Source of the DNA: Verrucomicrobia bacterium 12-59-8
GTDB lineage: Bacteria > Verrucomicrobiota > Verrucomicrobiae > Verrucomicrobiales > Verrucomicrobiaceae
Length of the DNA stretch: 10,496 nucleotides
NCBI GenBank assembly: GCA_002279765.1
Contig: NCCR01000144.1
Span: 1 to 10,496, forward strand
Reading direction: 5' to 3'
Shown here: positions 6,887-10,496 of the stretch, in pieces
Layout of the letters: the number at the start of each line of letters is the position of its first letter
Numbering within the stretch: the stretch's first letter is position 1
The notes under the pieces: model-generated
Told to the model about the DNA's origin: nothing
What the model saw: only the letters and a program-made list of their open reading frames with translations
The model's database searches: none
Program-made: the position numbers and the translations under genes

Positions 6887-8644
6887 TCACTTTGCGAGAG
6901 CCAGCAGTCGTGTTTCCTCCGGCAGCAGGAGAGATTCAGGGATGCGTTCGGCGATTTGAAAAGCAGCAGCCTGATCTCCGCCAATGGCGATCATGGCGGC
7001 AAGCACCGCGCGGTGTCCCGGCGACCACGATGCGGCCTTGATGCTACGCAACGCCGCGTGCGACGGCGGCGACTGGCGCAGACGATAGGCGGACAGCGCC
7101 CGAAGCAGCAGGAGGCGCTCTTCGGCTTCCGAGCCTGCCTCCACGCTGCTATCCATGACCCTAGCCGCAATGATTTCCATCGACTCTCCGGCAAGAAGCG
7201 CCAAGTAATCCGCACGAAAGGCGTTCGCCGCATTGCCGGGCGTGAGCCTGGCGAGTTCCGTCGCGAGACCAAGCATGGCGGAGGTGTCTCCAAGCCGGGA
7301 GCGCAGGGCCAAAGCCTTCTCCATCATGGCGAGCCGCTCCAGCGGGGCCGTCGAGCGTGCGGCAGCCTCCTGGTAAAACTCCGCCGCAAGATGTTTGAAA
7401 TCATGCTGCTCGGAAAAAACAGCCGCTTGCAGGACATCTTCGAACCCGTCCCTGGCACCTTTGGCACTTTTCAGGGCCAGTTCGAGATGCTGAAGGGCTG
7501 ATGCTTCTTTGTCACCCTGTTCCACCGCGAGACGCGCATGCCACAGATTGAATAAAACCGCACCCAATGTTTTTTCCAGCGCAGGCCCCAGCAAACGGCG
7601 CAAATCATCCCAGCGGTGTGTTTTGGCCAGAGCGTCGAGCTTAAGCATCAGCAAGGGTGGGGGAAAATCCGCTGCCTTGACCTCACTCTCCGGAGGAATG
7701 AACTTCAGCAGGCGCTCGTGTTCATTCAAGTCGGCGAGCCACTTCGCAAAACGAAGCTTCGCTTCTTTCCCGGCGGACGAGGCGCGAGTCGTTTCGCGAT
7801 CCAGCACCGACTCGCGTTCGGCGGGCACCGTTTTGAGCCACGCCCCCAGTGCTGCGAAACGCTCAGGACCGTTTGAGTCCCGTGTGAGGCGCTCCAGTTC
7901 GGCCGCTTCCTGCTTGGACAGCGCAGGATCAGCCGCCAGCAATATCAAGGCCCTGCTGCTGATGACACCAGGTCCACCACGAGCCAGATCCCACATCTGT
8001 TGATGCCCCCGAAGGTGAACTGCGGCGAAAGGCTGGGCGTAATCAAGCAGCGCCATTTTGAAGCGGGATTCCTCATCCGGCGAAACTGCTGAGACTGCGG
8101 AACGTAACATCGCCTCTGCTTTTCCATGCTGTCCGGCCTGTTTGAGCATGATGGCATCCAGAGTCGCAGCCTCGGATCCGGCACGTTCCGATGGTGGGAG
8201 GAGATTGAGCGCGTCCTGAGTGGCCTCCAGATCACCACGCTGCAGTTCAGACCGTGCCAGATTCAGCAGGTCGTCCTTGTTGGCGACGCCTTGGGCGACA
8301 AGCTTTTTGAGTGTCTGGATGGCATCTTCGGGTGAGGCTTGGACGCGCATTTGAAACTGCGCAATAGCGCGCATTACGTCCGGGTCATCAGGGGCCTTGA
8401 GGGAAGCCTCACCGAGAACACGGGCTGACTCCGACCACATGCCCTCGTTCATCAACTTCTCTGCGGTCCGCAAGCTGCCTGCCGCCTGCCACGAACGCCA
8501 GTGACGCAATGCTGTGCCGCCTCCAAGCCATGCCACGAGCATCAGGGCAAATGCTGCGAACAATATCCAAGTCAGCCATGGTTTGGGCGGCCTGGCGACA
8601 AGTTCATTGGGAAACCTGCTCTTGCTGCGGCTAGTCTGGGACAT
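6887..8644 (-). CDS. Membrane-anchored tetratricopeptide-like protein, function unknown
   Basis: The protein has 585 residues. After a basic N-terminus (about 1-22) comes one hydrophobic segment, WLTWILFAAFALMLVAWLGG (about 23-42), a membrane anchor rather than a cleaved signal. The rest is alpha-helical with degenerate TPR-like helix pairs, clearest at AEKLMNEGMWSESARVLGEA (about 60-79) followed by KAPDDPDVMRAIAQF, and again around 100-175 and 350-520. Such proteins are usually scaffolds, probably facing the periplasm here. No enzymatic motif is visible. The ATG at 8644 is preceded on the minus strand by AGAAGG (8648-8653) three bases away, the only Shine-Dalgarno-like site among the starts in this window. 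The gene ends convergently 9 bases from the PSD1 gene and is separated from the upstream minus-strand unit by a hairpin, so it probably has its own promoter. I do not recognise an orthologue. The call rests on helix pattern, hence moderate confidence. Confidence 0.72.
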   Translation of the reverse strand: MSQTSRSKSRFPNELVARPPKPWLTWILFAAFALMLVAWLGGGTALRHWRSWQAAGSLRTAEKLMNEGMWSESARVLGEASLKAPDDPDVMRAIAQFQMRVQASPEDAIQTLKKLVAQGVANKDDLLNLARSELQRGDLEATQDALNLLPPSERAGSEAATLDAIMLKQAGQHGKAEAMLRSAVSAVSPDEESRFKMALLDYAQPFAAVHLRGHQQMWDLARGGPGVISSRALILLAADPALSKQEAAELERLTRDSNGPERFAALGAWLKTVPAERESVLDRETTRASSAGKEAKLRFAKWLADLNEHERLLKFIPPESEVKAADFPPPLLMLKLDALAKTHRWDDLRRLLGPALEKTLGAVLFNLWHARLAVEQGDKEASALQHLELALKSAKGARDGFEDVLQAAVFSEQHDFKHLAAEFYQEAAARSTAPLERLAMMEKALALRSRLGDTSAMLGLATELARLTPGNAANAFRADYLALLAGESMEIIAARVMDSSVEAGSEAEERLLLLRALSAYRLRQSPPSHAALRSIKAASWSPGHRAVLAAMIAIGGDQAAAFQIAERIPESLLLPEETRLLALAK

Positions 8645-8652
8645 TTGCCTTC

Positions 8653-8662
8653 TCTCGCGAGA
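8653..8662. repeat. 10-bp palindrome TCTCGCGAGA before the TPR gene
   Basis: TCTCGCGAGA is a perfect ten-base palindrome. It touches the AGAAGG ribosome-binding-like site and lies 8 bases upstream of the TPR start on the minus strand. It could be an operator or chance in GC-rich DNA. No second copy was noticed in the window. Confidence 0.25.
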
Positions 8663-8726
8663 AAATCGCCGGGCGGCCTGCGGGAAGATGCGAAATTATT
8701 GTCACATCCGACCCGACTGGACATGA

Positions 8727-8760
8727 AATGACCCGGCGGAGCGAGCTCCGCCGGGTCATT
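8727..8760 (-). terminator. Strong hairpin terminator of the phosphatase/PEP-CTERM unit
   Basis: AATGACCCGGCGGAGC (8727-8742) and GCTCCGCCGGGTCATT (8745-8760) are perfect 16-base complements around GA, allowing a stable stem with a CGAG loop. It lies 17 bases beyond the stop codon of the PEP-CTERM gene on the minus strand. The downstream side on that strand reads GGGTCATTTCATG, a short broken T-run, so it may terminate intrinsically or protect the 3' end. It also insulates the TPR gene from the operon upstream. Confidence 0.7.
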
Positions 8761-8777
8761 CCGAACTGACACATCCA

Positions 8778-9410
8778 TTAAGCCCGGCGGCGGCGGAACA
8801 CCGCCACGCCAGCGAACAGCCCCAGGAGCATAACTCGTGAGGGCTCCGGCACGGCGGACGCCGCGACGGTCAGGCTGGCGTTGTCATAGAACGCGCCCGA
8901 TGGCAGCACCACCTTGCTGACACCCGTGAGTGAAAGGGCCTGGTTCACCGAGAAGCCGGACACGGTCTGATCCACCGGGATGCTGTACAGGAGTGCGTCC
9001 AGGGAGTTGTAGAACTCCACATTGGTGCCAAACGGCGTGCCAAGGGTGCTGTTGTCCAGAGTCACGGCGAAGGACGAGATGTCCTGCGGAGTCGTGAAAC
9101 TGAACAATACGGCCTGATCCACGGCGTCCAGGGCATTGCCGGAGATGGCAGCGCCATAGCTGCGGGCGGAGGGATCTCCGACTGCAATCGCGGGAGCGGT
9201 CAAGTCAGGACGGAAGCTGGGCAGAGGCAACGGGTCGCCGTTGTCATCGACCGTCTCAATGTAGGCGTAGGCCGCCGAGACTGTCCCGACCAAGGAGCCA
9301 CCGGAAACCGAAGGGGTGGCGTCGCTGGTGAAGGAATAGCTCAACACGGTCGCCGCCTGCGAGCTGGCGCACATGGCGGCCAGGGCAACGAAAGGAAGTA
9401 ATTTTTTCAT
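8778..9410 (-). CDS. Small PEP-CTERM surface/sorting protein
   Basis: The product is a 210-residue exported protein. A Sec signal peptide covers 1-19 (KKLLPFVALAAMCASSQA). A Ser/Thr/Val-rich, probably beta-sandwich middle follows, with no Cys after the signal. The C-terminus is a textbook PEP-CTERM signal: VPEPS (187-191), hydrophobic VMLLGLFAGVAVF (193-205), then RRRR (206-209). PEP-CTERM tails are recognised and cleaved by an exosortase (EpsH/Xrt family), which would release or attach the protein at the cell surface; no exosortase is in this window. The start (ATG, complement of 9408-9410) has no Shine-Dalgarno; CACTCCT precedes it. It lies 23 bases downstream of the alkaline phosphatase gene, so the two are probably co-transcribed and end at the hairpin 8727-8760. 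The middle domain has no function I can name. Confidence 0.86.
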   Translation of the reverse strand: MKKLLPFVALAAMCASSQAATVLSYSFTSDATPSVSGGSLVGTVSAAYAYIETVDDNGDPLPLPSFRPDLTAPAIAVGDPSARSYGAAISGNALDAVDQAVLFSFTTPQDISSFAVTLDNSTLGTPFGTNVEFYNSLDALLYSIPVDQTVSGFSVNQALSLTGVSKVVLPSGAFYDNASLTVAASAVPEPSRVMLLGLFAGVAVFRRRRA

Positions 9411-9433
9411 AGGAGTGACTGGTTAACCATGGA

Positions 9434-10496
9434 CTACTTCGAACCGCCGATCGCGGCCTGCATGGCCTTGAAGAAGGCGTCAGTGTTGTCGAACACGCCG
9501 GTGAAGGCTGCTGCGCCACGACCACCTGCGGAGAGCGGGATGTCGGAGGCGGTGTGGACGGCGCTTTGAACGCCAGTGCCAGGCTGCTGGCCGTTAACCA
9601 AGTAGCCGGTGGAGGTGTTACGTGCCTGAGGAGACACGTTGTAGTCGGGGCTGGCGCGCCAGGTTTCGTAACGGTCGGAGTTACCGGCGTAGCCGATGAT
9701 CATGCGGTAGTCCACGTCCATCGTGGTCGGGTAGCCGTCGCCTGCGATCGTGTAAGCGGGGAACTTGGCGTTGTCGTAAGTGCCGACGATGCCCTTGAGG
9801 CTACCCACGGCTGTGCTCTGCAGAGTGGCGTCGGTGACAGTGCTGCCACCGATGATGTTGATACCGGCACACTCATGGTCAGCGGTGACGATGATGAGCG
9901 TGTCGGGATTGGCCACCTGGAAGGCGATGCATTTAGCGACGGCTTTGTCGAACTCGATGGCGTCATGCACCCAGCGCTCGGTGTCCATGTTGTGGGCCTG
10001 CTTGTCGATGGAGGCGCCTTCGATCATCATGACGAAACCGTTGGCGTTTTTGCTGAGCACCGTGAGGGCCTTGTCGGTCATTTCTTCCAGCAGGGGCTGG
10101 TCAGGATAGGTGGCGATGAGGCTGCCAGGAGCGATGGTGGCGGAATTGCGGCGATGCGCGATTTTGTCGTAGCTGACGTCCATGTGGCCGGAGTTGAAGA
10201 GGCCGAGGAGCTTGGTTTCGCTGCCGGTCATGGCGTTGAGGCCAGCCAGGTTAGGGGCATAGTAGAAGCCTGCGGTCTGGAAGTCGGCGATGAGGTTGCG
10301 ATTAGGATCCACAGAACCGGCGGGGACACTCCAGCCTGCCTGCACGTCCGCAGGAACGACGTAGTCGCCACCACTTGCCGTGGAGCTATTGACACGTCCG
10401 CTGCCGGCACCTGCGCTGCCATCGAGAGGCAGGAACCACTTGCGGCCACCGCCCATCAGGACGTGGAGGTTGTGATTGGCGACGGCTTCGTCGAGA
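9434..10496 (-). CDS. Alkaline phosphatase, PhoA-type (5' end outside window)
   Basis: This is a metal-dependent phosphomonoesterase (PF00245 family) that releases phosphate from organic esters outside the cytoplasm. The frame stays open to the right window edge. The residues before the Met at 10456 read LDEAVANHNLHVLMGGGRKW, which is family sequence, so that Met is internal. Metal-site residues seen by comparison with E. coli PhoA are Glu322-like (10019-10021), Asp327-like (10004-10006) and His331-like (9992-9994) in IEGASIDKQAH; Asp369/His370-like in VTADHE (9875-9880); and His412-like in VHTASD (9554-9556). The Asp-Lys pair of IDKQ resembles the E. coli enzyme (D327-K328). The nucleophilic serine and signal peptide lie beyond the window. 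The C-terminus (AFFKAMQAAIGGSK) carries no PEP-CTERM tail or anchor. Stop TAG is at 9434-9436; a PEP-CTERM gene follows after 23 bases. The expected phosphate-starvation control cannot be seen, because the promoter is outside. Confidence 0.95.
   Translation of the reverse strand, partial: LDEAVANHNLHVLMGGGRKWFLPLDGSAGAGSGRVNSSTASGGDYVVPADVQAGWSVPAGSVDPNRNLIADFQTAGFYYAPNLAGLNAMTGSETKLLGLFNSGHMDVSYDKIAHRRNSATIAPGSLIATYPDQPLLEEMTDKALTVLSKNANGFVMMIEGASIDKQAHNMDTERWVHDAIEFDKAVAKCIAFQVANPDTLIIVTADHECAGINIIGGSTVTDATLQSTAVGSLKGIVGTYDNAKFPAYTIAGDGYPTTMDVDYRMIIGYAGNSDRYETWRASPDYNVSPQARNTSTGYLVNGQQPGTGVQSAVHTASDIPLSAGGRGAAAFTGVFDNTDAFFKAMQAAIGGSK

Noticed and set aside
9369..9371. Lipobox in the PEP-CTERM protein (AAMC, Cys14)
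   Set aside because: Met at the -1 position is not accepted by signal peptidase II, and AMCASSQA gives a normal signal peptidase I site at residue 19.
9421..9428. GGTTAACC palindrome between the phosphatase and PEP-CTERM genes
   Set aside because: Eight bases is too short to support a site by itself, and no second copy or flanking symmetry is visible.
10454..10456. ATG as the alkaline phosphatase start
   Set aside because: Upstream codons to the window edge remain open and encode family sequence (NHNLHVL before MGGGRKW); the nucleophile region must lie further upstream.
1..10496. Novel defence, mobile or biosynthetic system
   Set aside because: All seven genes are intact or edge-cut housekeeping or envelope-type genes. 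No integrase, transposase, repeat array, toxin-antitoxin pair or reverse transcriptase is visible.

Overview
The window is ordinary chromosomal DNA, probably from a verrucomicrobium close to Prosthecobacter/Verrucomicrobium. The clues are a Planctomycetes-Verrucomicrobia type PSCyt1/PSCyt2/PSD1 cytochrome protein, a small PEP-CTERM protein with the tail VPEPSRVMLLG...RRRR, an ftsA-ftsZ pair with a divergent FtsZ, high GC by eye, and start codons that mostly lack a Shine-Dalgarno sequence. The assignment is inferred from protein families only; no rRNA or other marker gene is present.

Layout, left to right. (1) The plus strand carries the 3' end of ftsA (2-469), then a complete ftsZ (505-2163), the distal end of a division cluster. 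(2) A Tat-lipoprotein of the M19 membrane dipeptidase family (2195-3514) starts 31 bases after ftsZ on the same strand and may be co-transcribed. (3) After a 102-base spacer with two inverted repeats comes a 1086-residue secreted di-haem PSCyt1/DUF1549/DUF1553 protein (3617-6877). (4) On the minus strand, convergent and only 9 bases away, is a membrane-anchored TPR-like protein of unknown function (6887-8644). (5) A 132-base spacer holds a strong 16-bp hairpin that ends the next minus-strand unit. That unit is an alkaline phosphatase cut by the right window edge (9434 to beyond 10496), followed 23 bases downstream by a small PEP-CTERM surface protein (8778-9410).

FtsA tethers FtsZ to the membrane for division. 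The remaining proteins are mostly exported: a Tat lipoprotein, a Sec-exported cytochrome-like protein, a phosphatase and a PEP-CTERM protein. No stretch longer than 300 bases lacks a gene. I found no rRNA, tRNA, CRISPR array, insertion sequence, integrase or phage gene, and no convincing new multi-gene system. The points most worth a second look are altered GTPase-site residues in FtsZ, missing metal ligands in the M19 protein, and the alkaline phosphatase/PEP-CTERM gene pair.
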